A stretch of DNA of 64,000 nucleotides from Liolophura sinensis (Eukaryota > Mollusca > Polyplacophora > Chitonida > Chitonidae). Location of the stretch: the NCBI RefSeq assembly GCF_032854445.1, contig NC_088299.1, positions 12,765,608 through 12,829,607 of the forward strand. The letters run 5' to 3'. Each line of letters opens with the position of its first letter. Position 1 is the stretch's first letter. Position numbers and translations under genes: made by a program. The notes under the pieces are model-generated. The model made no database searches. It saw only the letters and a list, made by a program, of their open reading frames with translations, and was not told where the DNA came from. Shown piece by piece: positions 1-11,742 of the stretch.

Positions 1-549
1 CATCAAATATTTTTTTTGATGAGTGGCTTTATAAAACACTTTCCATGTCATTAAAGTCAAAAATCTTTGTCTATGTTTCGAACCAAAAACCTAAAACCCA
101 GTGTTGCACCAGTGGCCTTGGGCTTCACAAAAATTTCTTCCAAAGGTGAACATAAAGGTAGGAAAACTCAAGCTCACATCATTATTCACCAACCTTTTCA
201 TAATGGTACAGTATATTCACGTGCAAGCGTTTAACAGTATTTCATGCAGTCTTGAAGAAATTTTCGGAAACATAGACAGAGGCAGTTTTAGATATAACTT
301 CAGTAGGTTACTTTATTTTTATTTTCTTTTATTACATTTAGTGACAATGGTGCAGTCAAAGCTAAGTAAGTGAGTTTATTAAATAACGTGAGAAACATTG
401 TTGTCATTACTTCGGAAGACCCTACCTTACCAATGTATTACTGGACTGACGCCTTGTTTACGTGTTAGCTAGTCTTTGTACTAACCTAATAATAGCGCGC
501 ATAAATATTTCAATCACTGCCTTACTATTAACCTTATAGAGAAAAATTT
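1..549. other. non-coding stretch, nothing recognised
   Basis: AT-rich sequence without a recognisable coding region or repeat. The only open frame (101-373) is short, compositionally ordinary and shows no known motif. Confidence 0.5.
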
Positions 550-857
550 CCGACGGCAAAAAATTGTGCTGTCATTTCAAGCGTCATCAACATAAAGTTA
601 AGAGTGGACAATCGATTGTTCAGTTTCATCAAGGGTATATTTAGAAACATGGCCGAAGACTTGATTTTTTGACTGGATACCACCCCTTACAGTGTGGAAG
701 ATAGGAGATATTCAGTAAACTTCAAATGTCAGACACGGTGCTGTAAGCAATTGCAAATTCTTTTTATAATACACGGCGATATGAAGAAAGACTGTTTTTG
801 GTTTACCAGACTATATAATTTCGTGTCAGATTTTAATATTGTTTGCGTGTGCGATCC
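550..857 (+). repeat. dispersed repeat, copy 1 of 2
   Basis: This segment aligns in the same orientation with 30097-30524. Shared islands include aaaaattgtgctgt near the start, aaatgtcagacacggt in the middle, and a run through tttggtttac to gcgatcc at the end. The copies are clearly diverged and differ in length. No coding potential or terminal structure is visible, so the element class is unknown. Confidence 0.6.
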
Positions 858-1052
858 ACGAATGATCCATAGGGCTACGCCGGAAATGTCTGGCAAAAAA
901 TCCTAATTCGCAAATAAAATTGTTTGTATTGACCAAGAAATACCCCCCAAAAATGTATTGCCAATATGTAAATATCAGACCAACAATCCTGCGCTACCTA
1001 CAGTGGTGTAGGGATTCTAAAGTTTGCAAAACCCTCTGTATAGGTTTGTACA

Positions 1053-1176
1053 ATATTTATTTATTTGATTGGTGTTTTACGCCATACTCAAGAACATTTC
1101 ACTTATACTACAGCGGCCAGTATTATAGTGGGAGGAAACCGAGCAGAGCCTGGGGAAACCCACAACCATCCGCAGG
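1053..1176 (-). repeat. SINE family 1, 3' part
   Basis: Reverse-complement copy of the window's commonest SINE. It begins with the (ttta)n tail, continues through ttggtgttttacgcc and the cggccag core, and stops after ccatccgcaggtt. The tRNA-like head is missing, a usual 5' truncation. Confidence 0.85.
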
Positions 1177-1487
1177 TTAAAATTAATAGTAACATGTGCA
1201 CGGACAAAATTTATATCTTCTAAAAGCTAATTTATTGGGGTACTCTGGGATAATAGCAAAAAGTCTGTTGTATTGATTTGATCGATTTTTCCAAAATCTT
1301 CGGTATAGAAACATTAAAAAAAGTTCCAGCATTAGGCACATAACTGTAGCAGGCATTGATTCAGAGTTAGAAGGAATAAAAATCTTGTTTTAAATAAACT
1401 TTAAGTTTGGCATGAGAATAGATACTAACCACATATCTGAGTTGTTTACTTAAGATAGCCATTGTTAATTCTCAATTTATCAGCTGT

Positions 1488-1640
1488 TTGTTGGCTATAG
1501 TAATAAGCAAAACAACGGTCATTTCCATGGGTGCAGGAAACTGGAGTATGTAGGTAAAACACCGTCCTTTGGCAGGTTACTGACGAACTTTCTAACAGGA
1601 GACATACAAATGTGCACACCATATTGGCAGAAAACAAGTG
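1488..1640. repeat. SINE-like family 2, fragment
   Basis: Degenerate copy of a second family, recognised by a gggtgcaggaaac block, then ccgtcctttggcaggttactgac and a cacaccatattgg block. The same order of blocks is seen in the longer copy at 22262-22590. The open frame on the minus strand here is only a shadow of the repeat. Confidence 0.5.
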
Positions 1641-2966
1641 GTTTCGAACGGCCGTTATAGGCGGCTGTACAAGCGTTGTCGATCGTGTGATCTTCCTAAT
1701 AACTACGAATTTTAAGTCAACCGATTGAGTTGACCTCCTTATGAAATATTGCCTACAGGGCCCAGTTGTTCGAAAGTGAATTAGCTACTGCTGGTAGTGA
1801 CCTTTTATATGTAAGATTTTAGCAATATTCAACGATCAATGCAGTTGTCCAAAGGCAAAGTATAAAAGCTGCAGATTTAAATCATATTTAATATATTATT
1901 CGGCAATTACCTTTGGGATAAGTGCCATGCTGGTTGAATCTGGTATTAAGTCTTGAAATAGTTTTAAACAGCCGGGCCCAGGAGTGTACAAATTATCAAA
2001 GCATTGGTTCATATTTTTTTCTTATCAAAACCTGTCAAACACTATACAAAATTTATAACTGCCTTTGTGAAGACCTTTGCATTAACCTAGCAATAAATCA
2101 TACAACATACTGAAAAACGGGTAAATTTAGCATGTCAGATTTTGTTCCTTGCTAAATTGATGAACTGGATTATATATTGAAAATAGTAAATGACACCTTC
2201 TGGCAAGAAAAATTGGCAACTTTTACGTACAGTGCAGCAAATTATGCAAATCAGTGTACACCGCGTGGGGTGGAGGGGAGGGGTAATTTTTAGTTATTTG
2301 TTTTTTTTTTTTTAATGTTTCAGTTATCGCACAGTTTTATAATCGTCATACAGATATCCTAGAATCTGGAATCCACTGTCAATGTTTCTGACTGCACCTT
2401 GTCCAAGAAAAATGACAGCACTGCAGGTGTTCGTGTGGCTGAGCAACTTATCATGTGCGGCAACATGGCGGAATCGGCCGACTCGTTACCCTAATGTTGC
2501 TCATTTGATTAGGGCGATCTTAACAATCAGAGAGGTTATTGTGTCTGCCCACCAGTTCGTACACTGACGCTGATCTCAATATCTAATGGTGATTAGATAT
2601 ATTGATTGGTTAATATTGAGGCATGGCTGCACGCGGGTTATGACGGCTTTGATCTCGCCGCTCTGACGACAATCGCTCCCGTACCCAGGGGACGGGCAGG
2701 ACACGGGCCTGGTGAGTCCAACTGAAAAGTGCCACCAGACCGGCTCTAGCTATTCATTATTTATGTCCAAATTACACTGCAGAAATGAATGGAGATCTGT
2801 ATTGTTCACTTGCGTCTATGTCTGTCGTGGGAAAATAAACGTCACCATGGCGACCTTAAACTGGTACAACGTGAGATATACCCAGCCTTCTGAGGGGTTG
2901 TACTGTACCTGACGAAGGGCGGTTGTTTTTGTCACTCCATTAAACACCCACAAACATCCTCTCTTC
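1641..2966. other. non-coding stretch, nothing recognised
   Basis: No coding region or repeat family was recognised. Short frames at 1922-2113, 2382-2567 and 2712-2912 have no motif, no splice context that stands out and no neighbours that would support them. Confidence 0.45.
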
Positions 2967-3016
2967 GTATAAGGGAATAATACTTGAGTAAATAAAACAC
3001 CAATCAAATAAACAGA
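2967..3016 (+). repeat. SINE family 1, tail remnant
   Basis: Only the last 50 bases of the SINE are left: a degenerate cttgagtaaataaaacaccaatc block followed by aaataaa. Confidence 0.65.
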
Positions 3017-5399
3017 TATGCACAATTCTTAAATTGTGATATATATTACATATAATTGAATTTAGGCGTTGAAACACATTCTGATACCACAGTGAATGAT
3101 CTTTCAAAATAGAAACAGCAAGGCCGGTTTTCAACAACCTTCTATACAAATCACCAAACTACTAGGAAAGTACATAAAGTAAAATAATAGGATAGATACG
3201 TGAAGTGGAATCAGTAAGTACTTTTTGAATACGCAAGGAATGTTCTATGAGAATAAATTAAACCAGTAGCATATCATTAGTCAGAATAAAAACCGGCTCT
3301 ATTGTCTACTGCAACTTTTCATATATCCAACAGGATAGGCCTTCAGCACCCAACCCCATGTTAAGTGTAATGGCATTAACGCAAATGTGTACCAAGAATT
3401 GGTTTCTTATAATCAAAGTTTTTATACAGGGGATGTTAACTCCTCATTTTTAAAAGACTGATCTGATGATCTAAGATTTAAATCCTTGGATACATACTCC
3501 AGTGTTGGCTTCGTCTTGGTAGATGAAGGTTGAAATATTCTATTAGGAAGGGACAGACTTTGGGAAGGAGCTGGAGAAGTTCTATTCTAGTACGAGTCTC
3601 CAAACGTCGCCTGTAGTTGTAAATGGATCTAGGACTACTCGATGGCAATGGAGGTGTTCCTTGAAAATCGCGCTGTTCCAATTGAGTTATTCACACCATT
3701 TGCTTTAACTGATCGAGCAGAACACATGTCGTTTGGCTTAATTGAATTTCACCTCCCAGAAGATACCTGCGTGTTTACGTTTCTGAGAATACAGGGCTTA
3801 CAACAACGAGCTTTTCCCACTTTTAAAACCTGTGGTTCACCGAAGCGTGAATTTCCCTGGGTGGTTGTGAGAGGCAGAGATAACCAGTTTACCGCCGAGC
3901 TATTTTCCGCATGGCTTTGCGCGGGTGGGCCAAGTTCTCACACGAAATGTATCACACAACTAAACTCACGTAAATATATAACACCGGTAATGTCAAGGAG
4001 ATGTCTTCCCTGTGCTCGTCAGACTTGTGTTGGTGAGCCCTTTATGTTAGATCGACAGCAGTAACACGCTCTGTTTATGGACAACCCTCCATACACACCG
4101 GTTAACGTGTAAATGATCGGTATAGCACTGGTTCTTGACAAAGACTGATTGCAAGACAGATTTGGCAAATTAAAAACTAAGGTGAAATAAACCGTACTTG
4201 GAATGTAAAATATGCCAATTAAAGTAAGAGAGAGAATTAAAAAAACAATTGACATCTAGCTTAAGGATATTCCCACATAAACCTACTTCCATCCTATTTT
4301 ATTCCTATATTCTGTGCTTGTTAAACTTTAAAGAAAAGACAAACATTAAAGCCTTAGTTATCTCGGAAGAAGGGTGAAAGTGGACCCAAATGGCTACCTT
4401 GGTATTTTTCTGACTTGCTTTAATTGATCACTCTATAACTAATCTTTTAATCGTGAATCATTACGAGACCTTGAATATCATGCAAATATATAGTAAGTTC
4501 CGTGCAGATAAAAGGCAACCCGGGATAGCTGACGTCAGGGCGGAAACAGGTGAATATCCAGATTATAGAAATAACTCGCACCTGGCTGGGCAAAACTAAG
4601 AACCTGTGGCATTTGTTCAGATCTCGTCTCTAAGTCTGTTAGTCTGTTATTTCATCTGTCATTTTCTCAGATTTTTTGTAAGGGTTCATCGAACTGATCT
4701 AACACTGGACGCTGGACATTATGAGAAGTTACAGATCAAGACTGGGATTCGCTTCGTTTATTTCCAAAAAGTTTACGATCGTTTTTGTCATACTGAATTG
4801 AAAATTAGTAAATGGCTTCACTATGACAAGTTAAACATCACGTTAACATACAGGTTGTTTTGTCCATTTGCGGCAAAACTAAGGCTGTTATGTCCAAGTT
4901 TTACATATACATGTAAATATTATACTGCTTAATAGAACCATATGCTTGGATGACAGTACTGAGTATGTAGTAGAGGACGGCTAGGTTTCTGACGACATAA
5001 ACCGGTTAGGGATTTGTATTGCGATAGGAACACTTCCGGAATGCTTGTTGAGCATTGGCATCCAGTAAATGTGAGAAGTGAAAAAGTGAAAGGGGATGCA
5101 TCACAACATATTTTAAAAAATTCACAGGGCTTACAGTCACCGCTCAAATACGTGTTACAACGTATGGCTTTAACAGTAACATGCTATATTTGAACATAAT
5201 TTCTTGTTTGAAATATTGCTTTTTGTGTTTTGGTAACATCAGTAACACTGATTCTTTGGTGCATTATATAATGCCATATTTCTTACTCTTTTTTTCAGTT
5301 TGCAAGGGCCTTGGCCCATAACATAAAAATAAAACTGGTGCTTCTTAACTCAAGTGCAACTCGTGGTAATCGAGAGTCGCTCTTTTTACGGTTATCGAG
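3017..5399. other. non-coding stretch with one unexplained 140-codon frame
   Basis: No gene is recognised. The frame at 3642-4064 (+) is among the longer ones outside the peptide genes, but its translation shows no signal peptide, domain or motif, and its N-terminal part overlaps an opposite-strand frame (3478-3681). No repeat family of this window was identified here. Confidence 0.4.
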
Positions 5400-5402
5400 T
5401 GA

Positions 5403-5605
5403 TAAGCACCTGTAAGGTTACCACTATCGGAGAGTCAAAATGAGAAAGAACTAGCTTGTTTACTCTCGGATCAGCGATAGGCCTTACACACAAACAAACA
5501 AACACGAAGACGCTTGAATAAGTTCAATACATATATTTTCACCAAGTAGACAAATAATACAACTGACAATAATACACAAACAATAGAAATAATTATATGT
5601 CCACC
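5403..5605 (-). repeat. 3' LTR segment of the gypsy-type element
   Basis: On the minus strand this follows integrase directly, as a 3' LTR should. It aligns with an isolated segment at 27648-27848; shared blocks include tattattgtcagttg, ttgaacttattca, gtgtaaggcctatcgc and ctctccgatagtggt. The outer LTR limits and terminal TG...CA were not fixed. Confidence 0.7.
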
Positions 5606-6490
5606 AAAGTTGGCCCTAATCTGATCCTGAGGCAGGGGCAACAAAACTAGAACTTGATCCCCTGAAGAAAAATTTCTTGGCTTAGCCTTCTTGTCATAGT
5701 ATGGTTTTATTTTCTCCTGGGAGATCTTCAAATTAGGACGAGCTAGCCCCGATTACAGCTTGTATAACCTGTCCCAAAACTTGGAGATTTTCTAATTCTA
5801 ATTAGATTTTCTAAGTTTTCTTCTGTTTCTTGGGCCAAGATACGCTCCTTGATCAAAGCTAACGGATCTCTAATCTCATAACCCATTGGATTCATTGGGA
5901 GTATCCCTAGTGGAAAACCATACAAATGGAATCCCTTTGTCCCAATCGTCAGGATATTCCATACAACATGCTCGTAGAGCACTCATGATTTGTTGGTATC
6001 TTTTCAAAGCCCCTTGGGATTGAGGGTAATAAGCTATAGATTTAATCTACTAAATCACCAGCGGGTACATAAGTTCCTGAAATAAGTCAGTCATAAAATT
6101 TCACCAATGGTCAGATTGTATTGCCTTAGGTAAAGCATACCGGGTGAAAAATTGTAACAGACTATTGACTATCTGAGGAGTAGTTATCTGTTTCAGTGAG
6201 ATTTCTTCCCAAAATCTGGTAGCTGTATCCATAATAGTCAAAAGATACTAAGTTCTAAATAATGGACCAACGCAGTCAATGAGTGCTTTGCTAAAAGGTT
6301 CACTAAAAGCAGAAACGGGGATTAATGGTGCCTGTCTTGCACTATACTGGGTTTTTCCTACCACCTGGCAGATGTGTCTTACATAAATTAACCACATCTT
6401 TGTGAATCTTAGGCCAGTAAACATGGCAAGTGATTTTACTTTCTGTTTTTCTTATGCCTCATTACCCACATACTGGAATATCATGAGTAC
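5600..6490 (-). pseudogene. integrase remnant of the gypsy-type element
   Basis: Broken frames on the minus strand preserve an integrase in the expected order. There is a core with DCVGPL holding the first catalytic Asp, a TIMDTATRF strand, and QSDH...NF.TDLFQ with the second Asp. The PQSQGALKRYQQ segment follows, in which the third catalytic residue, normally Glu in this family's GALER-type motif, reads Lys. After it come a DDWDKG stretch and the C-terminal part with YYDKKAKPR and GDQVLVLLPLP, typical of chromodomain-lacking gypsy integrases. Several in-frame stops and frameshifts interrupt it. It would normally insert the cDNA into the host genome; this copy cannot. Confidence 0.8.
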
Positions 6491-6813
6491 TTCCTGTCTA
6501 TAACTTGGAGGTAAGGCAACTTGGTTAAAAGTTGGCCAATCATCGTCAGCTGATACATGAGGGGGTCTATGCTTTCTAATTCCCTACCATCCTCTACACC
6601 ACCAGTATCACGAAAGAAAGTTTCAGCCAAAATAATACCGCCCGCTGGATCCCCAATTGTAATAGAAGAATTGTCTATATAGGCAAAAATTCAAAAATAG
6701 AAAAAGTGCTCGAATGCGCTTCGAAAGAAGCTAATCCGACGTGTTGTGTGACGAGAAATCCAATGGCGTAAACCGCACTGCTCTCCGATTAATACTTTTA
6801 GCTATAGCGACGT

Positions 6814-7317
6814 TTAAAATATGATTGACGTCATAATTACGCGCCCTGTTACGTGTTTTCTAAACTTCTCCAGTAGGTCTTCTGTATTTCCGTCCAAAAC
6901 CGGAACACTACAGACATGAGGACACACCTTAACTTTATCTCCTGCTAAGTGATTACCCAACAAAAAGGAAAAACCTTCCACAGGCAAAGTATTCACAACC
7001 CCCACAGTTACTAAAGCAGTAACCAAATCAGAAGTAAGGGTAACCTCCTGTAATGGAACAGATATAAACTTTCCATTAATACCCTGGATCAAAACACGAC
7101 TGTTGGCCTTATCAGAACGTGAAGGAATCACATTTGCCAACATCAAAGGCTGACTAGCCCCAGTATCCCTAAGTATACAAACATGGGAGGTAACTCCATT
7201 ACCAGTAATCACACCATCCGACATAAATCCCAAGTATTTTTCTGGAGTCTGTCCTACTTCCTTAACTTGTGGGTTGTCCATAGGACCAACGCTACCTGCC
7301 TCTACTTGCCGCCTCAC
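6814..7317 (-). pseudogene. retropepsin-like protease of the gypsy-type element
   Basis: Open over 167 codons. The active-site motif is ILRDTGASQPLM (residues about 48-59), the DTGA signature of retroviral-type aspartic proteases, which work as dimers to cut the Gag-Pol polyprotein. It is followed by a VPLQEVTL strand and a FLLGNHLAGDKV block that gypsy-family proteases commonly share. It lies just downstream of the Gag zinc knuckle and in a different frame. The downstream polymerase is missing, so the open frame reflects slow decay of this part, not function. Confidence 0.85.
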
Positions 7318-7370
7318 TGGTTAACAACTAGGGTTAAAAAAGGCTACTGACGTTCGCTCCTCTTTCCTTT

Positions 7371-8455
7371 TCAGGACTGGGCACAGATAGGTAATAGATG
7401 TCCTGTGGCTTTACAACAACGGCAAGAAGGTGGGCCTACATCTTGAGGTTTGGAATGGAAGGTCTTCTTGCCAGAAGAAAACCCCACAATTGACTTACGC
7501 TTCACACCGGTCTTCTTGTCAGTACTAAAAATGTTAGACCTTCTTATCAGAATTCCACTTCTGAAATTTAAGCTGAAATGTTTGCCCATTAGTCTTGTGA
7601 TTTAACTCGTATTCATCAGCCAAACTGGTTGCGGTCTTAACGTCCTTGACCTTTTGTTCACCTAGATAAACATTGACCTCATTAGGAACACTGTTCTTAA
7701 ATTCTTCCAAGAGAACAACCTCCCTTACATCCTCAAAACAATGATCTAACTTCAGAGCCCTGTACCAGCTATCAAACAGTGTTTCTTCACCCCAGGCGAG
7801 CTCCACTCTTTCCTTAACTGTCTGAGCTTCTGTCTATAGACCTCCGGCACAACCTCATAAGCAGACGAGACCAGTGTCTTAACTGTGTTGTAATCTGAAG
7901 ACTGATCTACCGACAAAGAAGAATAGACCTCTGCAGCTTTACCTACAAACGTACTATGCAGCAACATTGTCTAATATCTTTTAGGCCACTCCAAGCTAAC
8001 AGCCACTTTCTCAAAGGACAGAAAAAGCCGTCCTAGATCCCTATCATCAAATTTAGGCGCTAATCGATACTTTTGAGCCAAATCAAATCTTTGGTGACTG
8101 CGACTATCACTATCATTACTTTCCACATGAAGTTCCTTCAGTTTGAACTCCTGTTCTAACTCTGTTTCTCTCTTCCTTCCTTTCCTAATTTCAACTTCTC
8201 TAACTTAAACTCTCTTTCTTTTTCTCTTTCTCTTCCTCCTTTCTCCCTTTCTCTTTCTTCCTTTTCTAAATTAAGCCTTTCCATCTCTAACTGAAGCTTA
8301 ATCAACTCAGTATCACCACTTTGACCCGTAACAGGCATAATATTACCTAAGTTCAAGTGTGTGTTAATATCATACATCATTTCAGCTTTCCTAAATATAA
8401 GCGTCCGTAAAGGGCGCGTCCAAGTCGATAAGCGCAAGATCCATTTCCAAAACAA
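7371..8455 (-). pseudogene. Gag remnant of the gypsy-type element
   Basis: Four overlapping minus-strand frames together form a Gag. The N-terminal part (8455-8156) has a charged coiled coil rich in Glu, Arg and Lys after TELIKLQLEMERLNLE. A central capsid-like part (7967-7534) carries FVGKAAEVYSSLS, YEVVPEVYRQKLR, and, after a frameshift near 7790, LLEEFKNSVP and SLADEYELNHK. The C-terminal part (7589-7371) ends with a CCHC zinc knuckle, CRCCKATGHLLPIC, matching C-x2-C-x4-H-x4-C. Gag would package the element RNA. At least two frameshifts make this copy a pseudogene. Confidence 0.85.
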
Positions 8456-8621
8456 TGTTTAACACTAGCTCTCAAAGACAATGGCATGTAAGAAATTATA
8501 CAAATAGGAAATAAAGCCGGAAACACACAAGAGAGAAGCGGTCATCAGTTTTCAATGAAGCCGGGCAGACAGTGGATATTCCAGGCATGAATTCCATGTC
8601 AAAGTTCAAATTCGTAGTCCG

Positions 8622-8701
8622 AATTGAGTAGGGCGTAAAACACCAATATCTTAGTGAGTACGGCATAAAACACCAATCAAATAAATAAATAAATAAATAA
8701 A
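8622..8701 (+). repeat. SINE family 1, tail with partial duplication
   Basis: The motif gagtacggcgtaaaacaccaat appears twice in a row in diverged form, followed by (aaat)n. This looks like a 3' fragment with a small internal duplication. Confidence 0.7.
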
Positions 8702-10458
8702 TATATTTTACCGAATAATATGCTGCAATAGCAGAATACATTTTAGCACCATTCAGACAGAAGTCATTCTGTTAAAGTAAACAGATTATTTATTTATTAG
8801 TGTATCAGTGTAGTCTTGTACCCAAGAAGGACAGATGTGATTAAACGTCTCAGTAGGTTTTCTCTTTGTGCTGTTTTGAAAGTTAAATTTATGAGAATCA
8901 CAAAAAAGTTTCTTGCCTGTGTTCAGTCAATTATCCTATTCATCGGCCATAACTCTCATATATGTCGCCTTTAGTGTCAACCAAGAATAAGATATTTCGT
9001 GAAGTAGTGTAAACACCATGAACATGCTTAATGCTAGCTGAATACATGGACAATCAGAAACAACGATGTGACTTCCTTGGCCTTAACTGTCTTTCGACCA
9101 GACATCTCTACATCTCTTCTGAAAACAGTTCATTCATAATGTAGCCAATTGCTGGGATTGCTTGAAAAGATCTGTATATGCTATAGTATATATACATTGT
9201 TAAAAAGTTAGGAATACCCCACTTCATGTAAATATTTCTAAAAAAAAATGCTATTGCATATATGTGTGTGAATAAGAAAAACAAAAAGAGAAGTCAGGAC
9301 TTTCATACCTTTTCAGGCATCTTGGAGCGATCACACCTGAATCTGGTTAACATGTATTTTGAAATTAGCAGAAAATCTTGCCAGTCAATTGCCACAAATT
9401 TGACAGATTAAATTACAGATGATTGTTGATGTAATTAAAGATAATTGATATTAATAGGTTTTTACATTTTGAACTTAATGATCCAGACTATGACAAAAAA
9501 CAAGCCTTGTGTATTCCTCTAGGGCACCCTACCCACAGTTTTGTTAATTTCTGACAATATCAGTGTTAAATTAATCATTCAAAAGTAACTGTTTATGTCA
9601 GTTACATTTCTTCACATGTTTAGTTGTATACCATATGGTATTTTCAAAAAGCCCCACACTGACACGTGAGAATTGTTTTACATGATAATTTATGGAGAAA
9701 CAGAGAGAGCTATGAAGAAAGAGTAAAAAGTTAAGTCACTGCCTTAAAACATCACAGAAAATGATATCCGGAACAGACAACATTTTTCAAAATACAATTA
9801 AATACATTCAGATATTTAAATTGTCATATCCACCTCCATATGATTTGCCACTACAGACCGTGCAGGTTTTACACCTAACTGAGACTTACATCTGTACATG
9901 ACGACAGCGTCTTACTGTCTCGCTAAATGACAACAACAGAGACAATTTCAATTTTGACGGTGTGAATTAGCCTTATTCTTGGATAGCAACATACACAAAT
10001 GCCCCGAAAATGGCGTCTACACATATCGCCTTGTAGTACTGTTTAAACTGTGTGAGGTGTGCAACAGCGTAAGTGAACGTCAGAAGTTTTTACCATGGTA
10101 ACTTTTCTACTCTAAGTTTCTTAAATTTTTAAGTTCTCTTGTAAGCAAAATATGGTGTGTCTAGGACATCGCTGGCGTTCTGCCTTACAACTGTGTTAAA
10201 TCCCGGTTAACCTGGAGCTATGGGGTGAATCGCCACCATACTGAATAACATCGCGAAGTTGAATAGATGAGCAGCTGCAATCAAAGATTTTCATTTTCGT
10301 CATATGCCAGAACATTTTTTGTGTCTTTCGCTTGCCATTAAACATTTTTCACTACTTACATTTACATGAATTCAGCCTATTTTTTAAAGTAAATAGTGTA
10401 TTACATTACATATTTAGATTTCAGGTGGTTTGTGCTTTTTTGGAAACTCACCTAACGG
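8702..10458. other. non-coding stretch, nothing recognised
   Basis: AT-rich, with no coding region, repeat family or RNA gene recognised on either strand. Confidence 0.5.
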
Positions 10459-10510
10459 TTAATTTATTTATTGATTTATTTAATTGTTGTTTTAAACCGT
10501 ACTCAAGAAA
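10459..10510 (-). repeat. SINE family 1, tail remnant
   Basis: A (ttta)n tail is followed by ttgttgttttaaaccgtactcaagaa, a degenerate reverse copy of the SINE 3' end. Confidence 0.6.
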
Positions 10511-10582
10511 AAAACCCAAACATCACACCCCCATCCAGCCACACCATCACCTGTCAACCAGCCCTGTTTCCTTGTTCTAACC

Positions 10583-10700
10583 ACTCAATAATGAGCGCCA
10601 AGCGCGGCAGTAACAAGGACCGATTTTAACGTCTTTGTTGTGATCTGACCCGAGTTGATATCAGGTGTGCAATTTCGAAACGGACGCTCTAAGATTAGGG
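10583..10700 (-). repeat. SINE-like family 3, head fragment
   Basis: Fragment sharing atgagcgccaagcg, agcaacaag-like sequence, tgacccgagttgat and cggacgctctaag with the longer copy at 14140-14480. It is the tRNA-like end of that family in reverse orientation. Confidence 0.5.
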
Positions 10701-11520
10701 TAAATGAATTAAATTTCCAGTATTTAGTTCTGAGAGGGGCATCTCTATGGAAAGATGTTACTACTGGTGATCTTTATTTTCCTTCTTCTGAAGGATGTCG
10801 GTATTCTTGCTCTTACTGATGTTTCTTGCTCTGGTCGCATCTTTGCTGTCACATCGGTCGTTTTTTGTTTTTAAAAATAATTGAGTTTTTTTATGAAATA
10901 GTTGTAGGTGAAAGCTCTCAGGAAAAAACTGACGTTTATCAATTTGCGCTATGTACAGTTGTTTTTGAAACACTCAAATGTCTCTATATGTATTAACTTC
11001 TTTATACAAGGCAAATATAAAGGCAAGCTATTGACCGCTGTGCATCTGTCATTCCTAGTACCTTATTATAGCTATGTTGGAAACCATCACTAAACTCGTA
11101 CAATCACTTTTGTGGTCCAAAATTCGACAGTAATTACCACTGATTGTCAGTTGTGTTTGCTCATGTTTATGGACACACAACGAAAGTAAGAAGATGTTTG
11201 GTTTCCCTGCGGCAAACAGCTGTACAAGTCAACTGTTTCTTTATTGGTCGGTCACTCGGTCGATTGGTCGGTCAGTCCATATACTAGTGATCGCTCACTC
11301 TGCTGGTGTGAGAACATGTTAAGATGACATGAAAGTTTTGACTTGATATGTCACAGCTATTGCAAATTTGCAATAGTGCTTGCGTTTGAATCTACCGATC
11401 AAATACCGGTTCTGCCTTGAAATAAATGTTTTGACAGTATGATAGTATGTCGCGTTTGAAGAAAGCGACATATACACGGCAACGGACTGGTCATACACAA
11501 TATTAGATGCATGTATCGTC
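10701..11520. other. non-coding stretch, nothing recognised
   Basis: No gene or known repeat recognised. Short tandem-like wording (tcggtc) occurs near 11245-11280. Confidence 0.45.
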
Positions 11521-11742
11521 TCAGCGAAGGCGGTATTGTAAATCATATTCCAGGACTGTACTACCACGGAGTTCCATTTTCAGATGTATTATTTGGTACT
11601 TGTAAGCCGTAGGTAAGATTGATTCTGAAACCCAGTGAAGCTTAGATAATGTGCTAGGAACAGAAAAATTTTCACGCCTTGTTAAGTTCGTGGCATAATT
11701 AACTAGTATCACAGCGAGGTTCAATGGTCGTGCGGCGAGCAA
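11521..11742 (-). pseudogene. possible LINE reverse-transcriptase tail fragment
   Basis: The minus-strand frame reads NLAVILVNYATNLTRRENF, then STLSKLHW and AYKYQIIHLK. This resembles the C-terminal end of reverse transcriptase in non-LTR retrotransposons, where an NxAARLVT..xRREHITPVL..LHWLP..xRIxYKIxLL-type run is common. The region is about 70 residues, has no catalytic YxDD part, and the frame is not open upstream. It is inferred to be a 3' LINE remnant, but an accidental match is possible. Confidence 0.4.

Larger units (their letters stand above)
5400..8460 (-). mobile_element. decayed Ty3/gypsy-type LTR retrotransposon, internally deleted
   Basis: Read on the minus strand, the order is Gag (8455 to about 7371), aspartic protease (7317 to 6814), integrase (about 6490 to 5600) and LTR sequence (about 5605 to 5403). 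This Gag-PR-IN order and the residues seen are typical of Ty3/gypsy (Metaviridae) elements of invertebrates. Only about 330 bases separate protease from integrase, where reverse transcriptase and RNase H (well over 1 kb) should lie, so that part is deleted. Gag and integrase are broken by frameshifts and stops. No matching 5' LTR was recognised beyond 8460. The element is dead. Confidence 0.85.

Noticed and set aside
3642..4064. 140-codon frame as a gene
   Set aside because: No motif, signal peptide or exon context; composition ordinary and an opposite frame overlaps.
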